NCBI GenBank assembly: GCA_026119855.1
Contig: JAOWBW010000192.1
Span: forward strand, 1,426,001 to 1,490,000
DNA from: Campanula takesimana
Taxonomy: Eukaryota > Streptophyta > Magnoliopsida > Asterales > Campanulaceae
Direction: 5' to 3'
DNA: 64,000 nt
Shown here: piece by piece, positions 1 through 10,593 of the stretch
Numbering within the stretch: position 1 is the stretch's first letter
Layout: each line of letters starts with the position of its first letter
Notes under the pieces: generated by a model
The model's database searches: none
Told to the model about the DNA's origin: nothing
What the model saw: only the letters and a program-made list of their open reading frames with translations
Translations under genes and position numbers: made by a program

Positions 1-578
1 TGATAACAATTACAACGTTTATTAAACGTGCCTAGGGCACCACTACCAACAGTAACCCATCGTAGTGCCTCTTGTACAAGGTGTCATCTAGTAGCACGAA
101 CTGCCCGGCCAATCTCTTGAGTGCTTGCAAACTCTTCGCCTTCACATCTCCCTCGAAGGAGGTCTCTCCATGTTTGTGGAATTTGAAGATTTAGGCATAC
201 CATTGATCTCTGTTCACTTCTGACTCGACTTGGATTTCGTAACAATAAGTGGGGTTCTCCTTACGCCCAATTCTGAGTGGCCTCACGGACTTACCCTTAG
301 GAATTTTGACCAAGGAGGCCAACATTGCGAGAGCATCTACGAATCTGTTTTTGTCTCGTGGTAGGTAATGGAAAGTGACCTCCTTGAATTGTGCTATCAA
401 CTCGTCCATGTAGGCTTGTTATTGCTGCAAGCAGGGGTCAATGGTTTTCCACCTCTTTGCCGTTTGATTAATGATCAAAGCGGAGTCTCCATATACTTCC
501 AACTCCTTCACATTGCGCTCTAAGGCGGCTTCCAATCCGGCTATACATGCTTCATACTCTGCAGCATTATTGGTCATA
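1..578 (-). pseudogene. Tat second RNase H (C-terminal half) and linker towards integrase
   Basis: The minus-strand translation begins at the element A insertion site and reads through an RNase H segment with NNAAEYEACIAGLEAAL and VYGDSALIINQ, then FHYLPRDKNRFVDALAMLAS, the usual C-terminal signature of the additional RNase H of Tat elements. It continues into DDTLYKRHYDGLLL, the segment normally just before the integrase zinc finger. Stops interrupt the frame near 420 (TAA) and at 191-193. The N-terminal half of the same domain lies at 8816-9199 on the far side of element A. RNase H would remove RNA from the RNA-DNA hybrid during reverse transcription. This copy is dead. Confidence 0.8.
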
Positions 579-924
579 GAGAATGTAACGACCCGAAAAC
601 CCGCCTCTATTTTCTAGATAATAAAGATTTAATTATTTATTTATTTCTTATTTAATTGTTTAAATTATTATTTAATTAATAAGTTATGTGTGTATTTTAT
701 GTGTTATAATAATTTATGCCTATCATTTTATTTGGGTCATTTGTGCTAGTGTAGTATTAGTTGGTCTTAGTTGATAGTAGAAAGTATTAGAGTTGGGTAG
801 TTAGTGGGGATGGGGCCTAAGTGTAAGTTTTTTCAAAATAATTCTCCCTACTCCCTCTCTTCTCCCTCACCTTCCCCTTACCCAATTCCCATTCCCAGCA
901 AACTCTCTCTCTCTCCTCAAAAAG

Positions 925-1082
925 GTAAGTTTTTTTCTTCTCTCCCTTCTCTCTTCATTTTCATCCTCTTCCTCTCATCTTTTCTTATTTCTCATAATAT
1001 GAAACATGTTTAGATCGTCGATAGGATCGTAGGGAGCTAAAAATATTTGAATTCCATCAACTTTGATAAAATCCGGGTAAGT
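925..1082 (+). other. Predicted LTR leader: intron, 63-bp exon, second splice donor
   Basis: A strong donor aaag/GTAAGT starts at 925. A pyrimidine-rich stretch follows and ends in tgtTTAG at 1013. A short conserved exon (1014-1076) starts atcgtcgataggatcg and ends atccgg directly before a second donor GTAAGT (1077-1082). The same arrangement occurs in the LTRs of element B and the solo LTR, and a donor of the same type in element C. Splicing itself is inference. Confidence 0.45.
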
Positions 1083-1563
1083 TACTTTCCCCCATTTATA
1101 CTAAAATTGTTCATCTTTAACTCTATTGATGCTCTAGTTGTTATATATGGCTTCTTTGGTGGATTTGGAACCTATTTGCAATTTATTCATATTTTTGTGA
1201 AATTTGGGTATTTGAATCATCCTTTGGTTTGGGTTGTTTAAATGTTACTAGATGAGTTATTTTAGACTTATAAGTTGTTCTAGTACCTTAGTATACTTAT
1301 TAGGAGTGTTAGATTATGGGTTGGTTTTGGTTTGATTTGGATTATTTGCAACTTTGGTATTTGGACTTGGTTTTGAAGTCAAAGGTTGTTCTGGGTTTTG
1401 TTGTGTTTGGAACTCTTAGTAGAGTTAGTTTTTAGAAGTGTTTATAGAGGCAAAGTAAGGGTTTTAGTTGTGTTTTTGATGTTGGAATAGAGGTTATGTT
1501 AGTATATGATGGAAAAATGAAGATTTAGGCTACCAGGAAGGCCAAAAAGTTGAATCGGGCAAG

Positions 1564-1680
1564 GGGGCGCGCGCTCCCTTTTAGGGAGGGCGTGCACACC
1601 CTCTTGTGCACTCAAAAACCAGTATTCTGATCAAAGGGGGCGGCGCGCGCACCCTTTTTTGGAGGGCGCGCGCACCCTCC
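1564..1680 (+). repeat. GC-rich inverted-repeat cluster in element A LTR
   Basis: Four short blocks lie about 20-60 bp apart: ggggcgcgcgctccc, gggcgtgcacaccc, ggcgcgcgcaccc and gggcgcgcgcaccc. Each is close to self-complementary (GGG-CGCGCG-CCC type). The 3' LTR carries the same cluster near 6735-6845. See the finding on shared clusters. Confidence 0.75.
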
Positions 1681-3646
1681 TCTTTCGCAATTGTCCGTTT
1701 TACGTTCAATCTTCCGGAGGCCATAACTTTCTCATCCGGACTCCAGTTTAGGCGTGTAAACTATTGTTTCGAAGCTCTCTTCGAGTACTACAAGATAGAA
1801 TAGGTTGTTCAGTTAAGTTATAAGTTTTATACTTCAGGATTTTATTGGGTGTTTGAGGGTAAGAGGAGTTGTATCGATCCATTGTGAACAAGTTTTGTAA
1901 ATCCAATTGAGTGACTTTGTTGAGTGGTTGTGATCATCTTTATGGTATAATTGAAGATTCCCTACCTTGAGATCCTTTAATGGAAAGTTATTTTACTGAT
2001 CTAATTGACTTTAGGATAAGACTTGGTCTAGGTTTTAAGTGAAATCCTATAGTACCTAGAGGGTTGTTATGGGACACCAAAGTGTTGAATTGGTACGTTT
2101 GTGATCATGTATGGAAATGTGTTACCTTTTGAGTTCGGTTGAGTGTTAAGAATTGGTTCGCCTATGAACGGAGGTAAGACGTGAATTGGCAATTGGGTAC
2201 CTACGGTTTGATTAACCTTAAGGTATACTCATTCTGATTTCCTACTTTGGAATTCCAGGTGTGATGAGATGGTGGAGTTCATAGTCCTAGTATATCTTTA
2301 TAAGTAAATGTTTAGGGTCATTTTGGTAATAGTCATTGTACTATTTGTGAGCGACCGTTGGGTTGTGCTCTTTATGAGTAATTTGTGAGTATCATCTTTA
2401 GGATGTGTTTGGTATGTACCTTATCTTGGAATCATCATGTTTTTATGGTCAATGTTGTTGGGCTCTCTATGAGCAATCTCGTTTGTCGTTGTTGGACTCT
2501 TTTATGAGAAACTTCTTGTATTCGTTATTGTTGATCTCTTCATGAGTAACTGTTGGCATCTTTTGTGATGAGTTTGGCTTGGTTCCCTACTTTGGAATCA
2601 TTGCCCCGTTGTTGTTTCAGGCGAGTATTTATTACTATGTGCTTGTTTAAAGTCCAGCTAGCATTTGTGGTTGTGTCGGGCGATGGGGAAGATTATAATG
2701 GCAACGAGCCGAGTCCATTATAATGTGATCCATTGTTTTTCCCTTATTTTCCTCTTCCAGATTGACCTTGGTTGAGATGAGCTAGCTTCCTTCGGAAGCA
2801 GTGTAGCTAACTTTTTGGAGCATGACTTTGTGGCATGGCTTCCGCCCTTTGTGGCATGTTACATTATTATGGTTCCGGTACTGGGGTTTTCTCTTCAGCT
2901 ATTATGCTACTATGAAGATGGGTTGATTGGTTTCCTTCAGCTCTTATGCTGCTACGTTGATTGGATGTCTTCAGCTGTTTATGCCTACACGAAGATTGGT
3001 TGATTGGAATTGGTTCAAGCTGCGCAGCAATTGTTATACTTTAGTTTAAACCTTGGCTCAGTATCCTTTGTAACGTGTTTATTTCAGTCTTATGTGCTGC
3101 ATGATGAGTTAGTCGTTATTTCCAACTGGTATGGGACGGTTGGCGATAGGTAGCTTTCTCATTTGTTGTTATATGATTTACTTGCTCAGTTATATAATTG
3201 ATTTGCATGATATTATGCCATGTAGATTCATTTAGTAACTTACTGAGATTTTATCTCACCCCGTTTCTTTTATCTCTGTTTTACCTTAACCCCCCCCAAG
3301 GAAAGCAAGTGGTAGCGTTGTGAGGTCCGTTGTAGCGGGAATCTTCTGAGCAGGTTGATCGTATTTGGGATAGTTGCTCTTCGGAGCCTTTATGTATTTT
3401 ATTGTGGGTTCGTAGTCGTTCATGGTTATGTATATACTGTTGTTCTTTGGGAATTTATATTATTAACAGTTTTTCTTGCTTCCGCGTTTGTTTCTAGTCT
3501 TCGAGTTATAATCTCATTGAGGTGTTGTTTGTTGGTACTGGTTTATAGTAGAATTCACGCGCCCGGTTTGGTATTTAGCATTTTGGAGATGTATATTTTG
3601 TAAACTTTTTATTTATGGATTTTTGAGATTTCTGGGGCGTGACAGT

Positions 3647-3658
3647 TGGTATCAGAGC
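3647..3658 (+). other. Primer-binding site of element A (initiator tRNA-Met)
   Basis: tggtatcagagc, complementary to the 3' end of plant initiator tRNA-Met, two bases after the 5' LTR. It fixes element orientation and the LTR boundary. Confidence 0.9.
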
Positions 3659-5738
3659 AATGTTTTTAGATCTTGAAGGAGAATAAGAACTCTGATATTG
3701 AATAGGTTTCAATACTTGGGTGTTATGATTTTGAGTGGTTTAGAAACTAAGTTTTCTTGAAAGTATGAGGTTAAGGTAGAAGTTGGTTGAGTTATGAGTC
3801 GTGATATTAACGTCGAGTGTTTCTTCTCTTGTAGTATAATGAGTATAGGATTGGTGTTAATAGTGTTGGTTCCATTGGGGTTAGCTGGCGTGGGAGTCGA
3901 GAGTACGAGTTTTGAGGGCTTGAGTATATTTATTTCATAAAGTGGACAATGTTTCGTGCTATATTCGCATGTTGGTTATCATTCAAGGATTTATGTTGAG
4001 GTATATTCTCGAATACGGAACTACGTGATTGCTACTGGTATATATAAGGTAATTTAGTTATGTCACCTATGCGGGATATTGACGAGTTAAGTGGTATGGT
4101 TTAGCCTTCTATGTTTTACAAATTTCTTGTGTGCTACCGTTAGGTCGTGAGTATTTCTATATTAGTATGTTTGACCTTGTTTAGGAGAATACTAGGTGTA
4201 TATATAATGTTCAGGTTCTATATTGAAAATCAGAAAATCTTTATTATAAGGTTGTGCAGGGAATTTAACTTACTTTGTTGGCAATATTAATTTTGAAGTC
4301 TTGGGTATAATTTATATTGGGGGCAATATGTCGCTTGATCGATAGGGAACTTGGGTTATATGATGAGTTAATATAAACTACAATACTGATAGGTGAATCG
4401 GTGGACGTATGGTATAGGTTGGGTTAAAAGAGTTAAAGATTCAATTTGAGAATTTCTCGATAGGGGATTTTTCTTTACTTTTAGTACATCTACGTGAGTG
4501 CATCGGAATTGTTTAGTATGAGGAAGTACATAGTTTATTATAAGTGATATTAAGAAGTTGAGTCATTATACTTTTGGAATCATTTTAGTACATGAATGGA
4601 GTTGAGTTAAAGCAATACGAGTTATGAGTATATTGTGGAAGTTATAATCATTATTGATGGTAAGCGCGTAAAGTTTGAAGGACTAGACACATTTTGAGAG
4701 AGTAATAATTTCTCGAACTATATTGAAGGCATTTTGAGTTTTGGTTAAATGGTTGTTTTATGGTTCTAAATCTCTTCTTGGTGGCGTTTCTCGTTTGGAT
4801 TAAGAATTTATAAAGGAAGTTGAGTATAGATACTTGGGCATATTAAAGGGTGCTATGACTTTGTATTGGGACGGAGCAGTTTATTGAATATTTCGGGTTA
4901 TTAGTGATCCTTTGTAATATCTTTTAGAGTTGTAAGTTGTAATATATTACTATTTATTGAAACAAAGATTGTGAAAATTTCGGATCGTTACAGTTGCTAC
5001 TTTAATGGTAATCCTTAGAGATATAGTCAGGCGGTGAACATTTGGAGGATGAGAAATTTCTTTATCTTTTCATAGTTTAAGAAGTTGAGTAAGCTCGAGA
5101 TGGTTTAATGTTTTGAATTTCTGGATATTTCCTTAGAAAACTAACTATGAGGTAATGCAAGTAGTTTGAGAAATTCAAAGATTTTGATTGTATTATGTTT
5201 TATCTCATGAGGAAGTGAGTGTGGTAGGGGAATCTCATTTGATCGGATAGTTGATGACGGTAAATTTTTGAGTATATCATTGAGTCATTGGGTGACAATA
5301 ATCGTTAGCCCTATTCCTTCTCTTATTTGTTCGGGTAGTAGTATGATTACTTGGGATGATGTCTAGATCGTCAATGCGTACGGGTGAACCGGAAAAGTAA
5401 AACTTAGGGATGTTGATGATTTAAGGGTTGATGGTGAGCGTGATGCTAATTAGGATCAAATCAGCTATGTCTCAGAATTCGTGAACAAGTGATAGTCTTG
5501 AGAATGTGAAATTCGGGAGGAAAGAGGAAGTTCACTTTAGGATGTTGATATGAATATGCTTGAGATATGTATGTGTTCAATATGTGTGGGTTTATTTGAG
5601 TCATGAAATTGATGTCTGAAATCTTTAATAGGTACTTGATTTGGGGTTACGAGTGCTTTATGCGAATTGATATTTTGTCGCCTCTTTATGACCGCGCATT
5701 GTGATTTTGATGAGTGAATGCGCGGGCGAATTCTTTTT
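3659..5738 (+). other. Non-coding interior of element A
   Basis: About 2.1 kb of AT-rich sequence with stops in all frames. I found no zinc knuckle, protease DTG/DSG, RT YxDD/FxDD or integrase signature. The last bases (gggcgaattctttttaag) match the ends of chromovirus interiors such as element C, so the replication signals are retained while coding sequence is absent. Confidence 0.75.
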
Positions 5739-5751
5739 AAGGAGGGTAGAT
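5739..5751 (+). other. Polypurine tract of element A
   Basis: aaggagggtaga followed by t, immediately before the 3' LTR. This is the plus-strand primer in reverse transcription. Confidence 0.8.
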
Positions 5752-8700
5752 TGTAACGACCCGAAAACCCGCCTCTATTTTCTAGATAATAAAGATTTAA
5801 TTATTTATTTATTTCTTATTTAATTGTTTAAATTATTATTTAATTAATAAGTTATGTGTGCATTTTATGTGTTATAATAATTTATGCCTAGCATTTTATT
5901 TGGGTCATTTGTGCTAGTGTAGTATTAGTTGGTCTTAGTTGTTAGTAGAAAGTATTAGAGTTGGGTAGTTAGTGGGGAGGGGGCCTAAGTGTAAGTTTTT
6001 TCAAAGTAATTCTCCCTACTCCCTCTCTTCTCCCTCACCTTCCCCTCACCCAATTCCCATTCCCAGCAAACTCTCTCTCTCTCTCCTCAAAAAGGTAAGT
6101 TTTTTTCTTCTCTCCCTTCTCTCTTCATTTTCTTCCTCTTCCTCTCATCTTTTCTTATTTCTCATAATATGAAACATGTTTAGATCGTCGATAGGATCGT
6201 AGGGAGCTAAAAATATTTGAATTCCGTCAACTTTGATAAAATATGGGTAAGTTACTTTCCCCCATTTATACTAAAATTGTTCATCTTTAACTCCATTGAT
6301 GCTCTAGTTGTTATATATGGCTTCTTTGGTGGATTTGGAACCTATTTGCAATTTATTCATATTTTTGTGAAATTTGGGTATTTGAATCATCCTTTGGTTT
6401 GGGTTGTTTAAATGTTGCTAGATGAGTTATTTTAGACTTATAAGTTGTTCTAGTACCTTAGTATACTTATTAGGAGTGTTAGATTATGGGTTGGTTTTGG
6501 TTTGATTTGGATTATTTGCAACTTTGGTATTTGGACTTGGTTTTGAAGTCAAAGGTTGTTCTGGGTTTTGTTGTGTTTGGAACTCTTAGTAGAGTTAGTT
6601 TTTAGAAGTGTTTATAGAGGCAAAGTAAGGGTTTTAGTTGTGTTTTTGAAGTTGGAATAGAGGTTATGTTAGTATATGATGGAAAAATGAAGATTTAGGC
6701 TACCAGGAAGGCCAAAAACCTGAATCGGGCAAGGGGGCGCGCGCTCCCTTTTAGGGAGGGCGTGCGCACCCTCTTGTGCACTCAAAAACCAGTATTCTGA
6801 TCAAAGGGGGCGCGCGCACCCTTTTTTGGAGGGCGCGCGGACCCTCCTCTTTCGCAATTGTCCGTTTTACGTTCAATCTTCCGGAGGCCATAACTTTCTC
6901 ATCCGGACTCCGTTTTAGGCGTGTAAACTATCGTTTCGAAGCTCTCTTAGATTAATACAAGATGGGATAGTTTGTTAAGTTAAGTTATAAGTTTTATACT
7001 TCGGGATTTTATTGGGTGTTTGAGAGTAAGAGGAGTTGTATCGATCCATTGTGAACAAGTTTTGTAAATCCAATTGAGTGACTTTGTTGAGTGGTTGTGA
7101 TCATCTTTATGGTATAATTGAAGATTCCCTACCTTGATATCCTTTAATGGAAAGTTATTTTACTGATCGAATTGACTTTAGGATAAGACTTGGTCTAGGT
7201 TTTAAGTGAAATCCTATAGTACCTAGAGGGTTGTTATGGGACACCAAAGTGTTGAATTGGTACGTTTGTGATCATGTATGGAAATGTGTTACCTTTTGAG
7301 TTCGGTTGAGTGTTAAGAATTGGTTTGCCTATGAACGGAGGTAAGACGTGAATTGGCAGTACCTACGGTTTGATTAACCTTAAGGTGTACTCATTCTGAT
7401 TTCCTACTTTGGAATTCATGGTGTGATGAGATGGTGGAGTTCATAGTCCTAGTATATCTTTATAAGTAAATGTTTAGGGTCATTTTGGTAATAGTCATTG
7501 TACTATTTGTGAGCGACCGTTGGGTTGTGCTCTTTATGAGTAACTTGTGAGTATCATCTTTAGGATGTGTTTGGTATGTGCCTTATCTTGGAATCATCAT
7601 GTTTTTATGGTCAATGTTGTTGGGCTCTCTATGAGCAATCTCGTTTGTCGTTGTTGGACTCTTTTATGAGAAACTTCTTGTATTCGTTATTGTTGATCTC
7701 TTCATGAGTAACTGTTGGCATCTTTTGTGATGAGTTTGGCTTGGTTCCCTACTTTGGAATCATTGCCCCGTTGTTGTTTCAGGCGGGTATTTATTACTAT
7801 GTGCTTGTTTAAAGTCCAGCTGGCATTTGTGGTTGTGTCGGGCGATGGGGAAGATTATAATGGCAACGAGCCGAGTCCATTATAATGTGATCCATTGTTT
7901 TGCCCTTATTTTCCTCTTCCAGATTGGCCTTGGTTGAGATGAGCTAGCTTCCTTCGGAAGTAGTCTAGCTAACTTTTTGGAGCATGACTTTGTGGCATGG
8001 CATCCGCCCTTTGTGGCATGTTACATTATTATGGTTCCGGTACTGGGGTTTTCTCTTCATCTATTATGCTACTATGAAGATGGGTTGATTGGTTTCCTTC
8101 AGCTCTTATGCTGCTACGTTGATTGGATATCTTCAGCTGTTTATGCCTACACGAAGATTGGTTGATTGGAATTGGTTCAAGCTACGCAGCAATTGTTATA
8201 CTTTGGTTTAAACCTTGGCTCAGTATCCTTTGTAACGTGTTTATTTCAGTCTTATGTGCTGCATGATGAGTTAGTCGTTATTTCCAACTGGTATGGGACG
8301 GTTGGCGATAGGGAGCTTTCTCATTTGTTGTTATATGATTTACTTGCTCAGTTATATAATTGATTTGCATGATATTATGCCATGTAGATGCATTTAGTAA
8401 CTTACTGAGATTTTATCTCACCCCGTTTCTTTTATCTCTGTTTTTCCTTAACCCCCCCCCCCCCCAGGAAAGCAAGTGGTAGCGTTGTGAGGTCCGTTGT
8501 AGCGGGAATCTTCTGAGCAGGTTGATCGTATTTGGGATAGTTGCTCTTCGGAGCCTTTATGTATTTTATTGTGGGTTCGTAGTCATTCAGGGTTATGTAT
8601 ATACTGTTGTTCTTTGGGAATTTATATTATTAACAGTTTTTCTTGCTTCCGCGTTTGCTTCTAGTCTCCGAGTTATAATCTCGTTGAGGTATTGTTTGTT

Positions 8701-8810
8701 GGTACTGGTTTATAGTAGAATTCACGCGCCCGGTTTGGTATTTAGCATTTTGGGATGTATATTTTGTAAAGTTTTTATTTATGGATTTTTGAGATTTCCG
8801 GGGCGTGACA
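5752..8810 (+). repeat. 3' LTR of element A
   Basis: 3059 bp, collinear with the 5' LTR. Visible differences include scattered substitutions, a shorter GC cluster unit, and a C run of 14 (from 8452) against 8 in the 5' LTR. The end gcgtgaca abuts the duplicated gagaa. Confidence 0.9.
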
Positions 8811-8815
8811 GAGAA

Positions 8816-9401
8816 GTTCAGTTTGATTGCTATGGGAGTGTGCTCATCCTTTAGATCGATGAGTAGGAGTCCAACTCCGTTCCCTCGTTTGTTTGCGGCT
8901 CCATCAAAGAACAATTGCCATTTTTCATCGATCTCTATGGCGAAGATGTCATCGTCTGGAAATTCGGGGTCGGGCCCTCTCGTTTCGGTGCTTAGGGAAT
9001 CAGCGAGTTGATCTGCAATTTCCTTCCCTTTGATTGCTTTCCTTGGTACATAGGTGATATCGAATTCTCCCAAGAATACTGACCACTTGGTAAGCCTCAT
9101 AGAGAGAGAGGGTTTGTCAAACAGATATTTGATGGGATCCATTTTTGAGACTAACAGGATGGGGTGAGATACCATGTAGTGCTTGAGCTTCGTTACCACA
9201 CATACTAGCCCTACGCAGGTCTTTTCGAGTGCAGAGTAGTTAAGCTCGCTACCTTGTAACTTTCGGCTGACGAAGTAGACTGCGTTTTTAATCCGAGAAT
9301 CTTTGGCTTCTTATGCTAACATGGCTCCGACAGCAGTGTCTGCACAGTTAGATAGAGTAGCAATGGTTTCTCCTTATGCGGCGGGCGTAGGATTGGGGTA
9401 T
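8816..9401 (-). pseudogene. Tat RNase H and N-terminal half of second RNase H
   Basis: The minus-strand frame from 9199 reads the end of the classical RNase H and connection (LSMRLTKWSVFLGEFDITYVPRK split as LSMRLTKW and FLGEFDITYVPRKAIKG), then WQLFFDGAANKRGNGVG, the first catalytic strand of the second RNase H, stopping at the gagaa duplication where element A entered. The upstream part (9200-9401) is in other frames, showing at least one frameshift. Any open frame continuing below 8816 is LTR sequence and not part of the gene. Confidence 0.8.
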
Positions 9402-10549
9402 TTACCAAATACTGCTTGATCTGTTTGAAGGCCATTTAGCATTCATAATTCTCTCCACATCAGCAGTCTTCTTCATTAACTTAAAGATTGGCTCACAAAT
9501 GGTGGTTAGCTGGTTGATGAAACGGCTAATATACTGTAGGCACCCCATGAATCCTTTTACCTCTGTCTCAGTGTTGGGAGGTTTCATCTCTAAGATGGCT
9601 TGAATCTTCCTTGGATCGGCTTCGATTCCACGCTCGGTGACTATGTAGCCTAACACTTTCCCTCGGCTGATTCCAAACGTACACTTGGCGGGGTTCAAAC
9701 GCATGGCGTGCTCCCTTAACCTGTCAAAGAACTTCCTTAGATCTGTCAAGTGCTGACCGTCAGAGCCTTTCGAATGAATGATCATGTCATCTACGTATAC
9801 TTCAATCTTTTTGTGGATCATGTCATGCAAAAGATCTATAACTGCGCGTTGGTAAGTAGCCCCAGCGTTCTTCAACCCAAATGGCATGATAGTATAGCAG
9901 AAAGTACCCCATGGAGTGGTGAAGGCTGTATTCTCTTGGTCTTCCTCGGCCATTTTAATCTGGTTATAGCCGGCACACCTATCCACAAATGACTTGAACT
10001 CGTAGTTGGCACTCGCATCCACCAACATGCCAATATTGGGCAGGGGGAAGTCGTCTTTCGGAGTAGCCTTATTGATATCTCTGAAATCCACACATACTCG
10101 AACTTTACCATTGGACTTCTTGACAGTCACGATGTTGGACAACCAAGTCGGGTATTCAATCACCCTAACGAAGCCCACGTGGAATAGCTTTTCAATCTCT
10201 TCTTTCACTTGCAGGGACCATTCCGGCTTAATACGGCGCATTTTTTGTTTGAATGGCTTGGCATCCGGTGCTGTCGGGATTCTGTGCTCCACGATCGAGT
10301 TTTCAAGCCCCGGCATGTCCTTGTAAGACTATGCAAACACGTCCACGTACTCCTTGAGTAACTCAATCAATTCCTCCCTCTCGGCTCCGCTGAAGAAGCT
10401 CCAAATCTGCGTTTCCTTTGGCTCGGCTTTGGTTCCAAAATTCACGCACGTTAGCACCTCATCGGCAGCTTGGGCTCGAGATTCCCTTTGATTAATAACC
10501 TGTTCTGAAATTTCTTTTATATATTCATCATTTAGCGTGTCTGTGTTCG
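9402..10549 (-). pseudogene. Tat reverse transcriptase
   Basis: The minus-strand frame 10316-9402 has the RT palm motifs in order: VRVCVDFRDINKATPKDDFP, then MPFGLKNAGATYQRAV, then the catalytic VYVDDMIIHSK, followed by KVLGYIVTERGIEADPRKI and GFMGCLQYISRFI. Upstream the same frame continues to 10549 through an in-frame TAG (10329-10331) where the lineage normally has Trp, then joins the segment starting at 28919 once element B is removed. The frame is lost after about 9470. The enzyme would copy element RNA into DNA. The catalytic YVDD is intact, but the gene as a whole is dead. Confidence 0.88.
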
Positions 10550-10593
10550 TGTCACGACCCGAAAACCCGTCTCTATTTTCAAATAAATAAATA
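10550..10593 (+). repeat. 44-bp inverted U3 terminus outside the 3' LTR of element B
   Basis: The sequence starts tgtcacgacccgaaaacccg and runs to aaataaataaata, directly before tgtcgcgacc at 10594. It matches the LTR start of element B read from 12749 or 28913 on the other strand, with only slight differences in the A/T tail. It is directly preceded by the target duplication gttcg, so both outer ends of the insertion are U3 ends. Confidence 0.85.

Larger units (their letters stand above)
584..3644 (+). repeat. 5' LTR of element A
   Basis: It begins TGTAACGACCCG and ends GGGCGTGACA, directly before the primer-binding site. In order it holds an AT-rich start, a CT-rich tract followed by splice-like signals (925-1082), a cluster of GCGCGC inverted repeats (1564-1680), and near the 3' end the module 'ttactgagattttatctcacccc' (split here for length: ttactgagatttta then tctcacccc) followed by a run of 8 C. 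Small open frames inside (60-110 codons) overlap LTR structure and are not credible proteins. Confidence 0.9.
584..8810 (+). mobile_element. Element A: LARD-like non-autonomous LTR retrotransposon
   Basis: Two direct LTRs of about 3.06 kb (584-3644 and 5752-8810) start tgtaacgacccg and end gcgtgaca. They are flanked by the 5-bp duplication gagaa (579-583 and 8811-8815). An initiator-Met primer site follows the left LTR and a polypurine tract precedes the right one. The 2.1-kb interior holds no open frame longer than about 60 codons and no recognisable gag or pol motif. Long LTRs around a non-coding interior define LARD elements, which depend on proteins from a relative. The LTR start and several LTR modules match elements B and C, so a chromovirus is the likely helper. 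Roughly 11 substitutions are visible in the first 550 bp of the LTR pair, suggesting a fairly recent insertion. It sits in the second RNase H of the minus Tat element. Confidence 0.88.

Noticed and set aside
8522..8854. 110-codon plus-strand open frame
   Set aside because: It crosses the right end of element A into Tat sequence. Shorter versions lie wholly in LTR. No protein motif.
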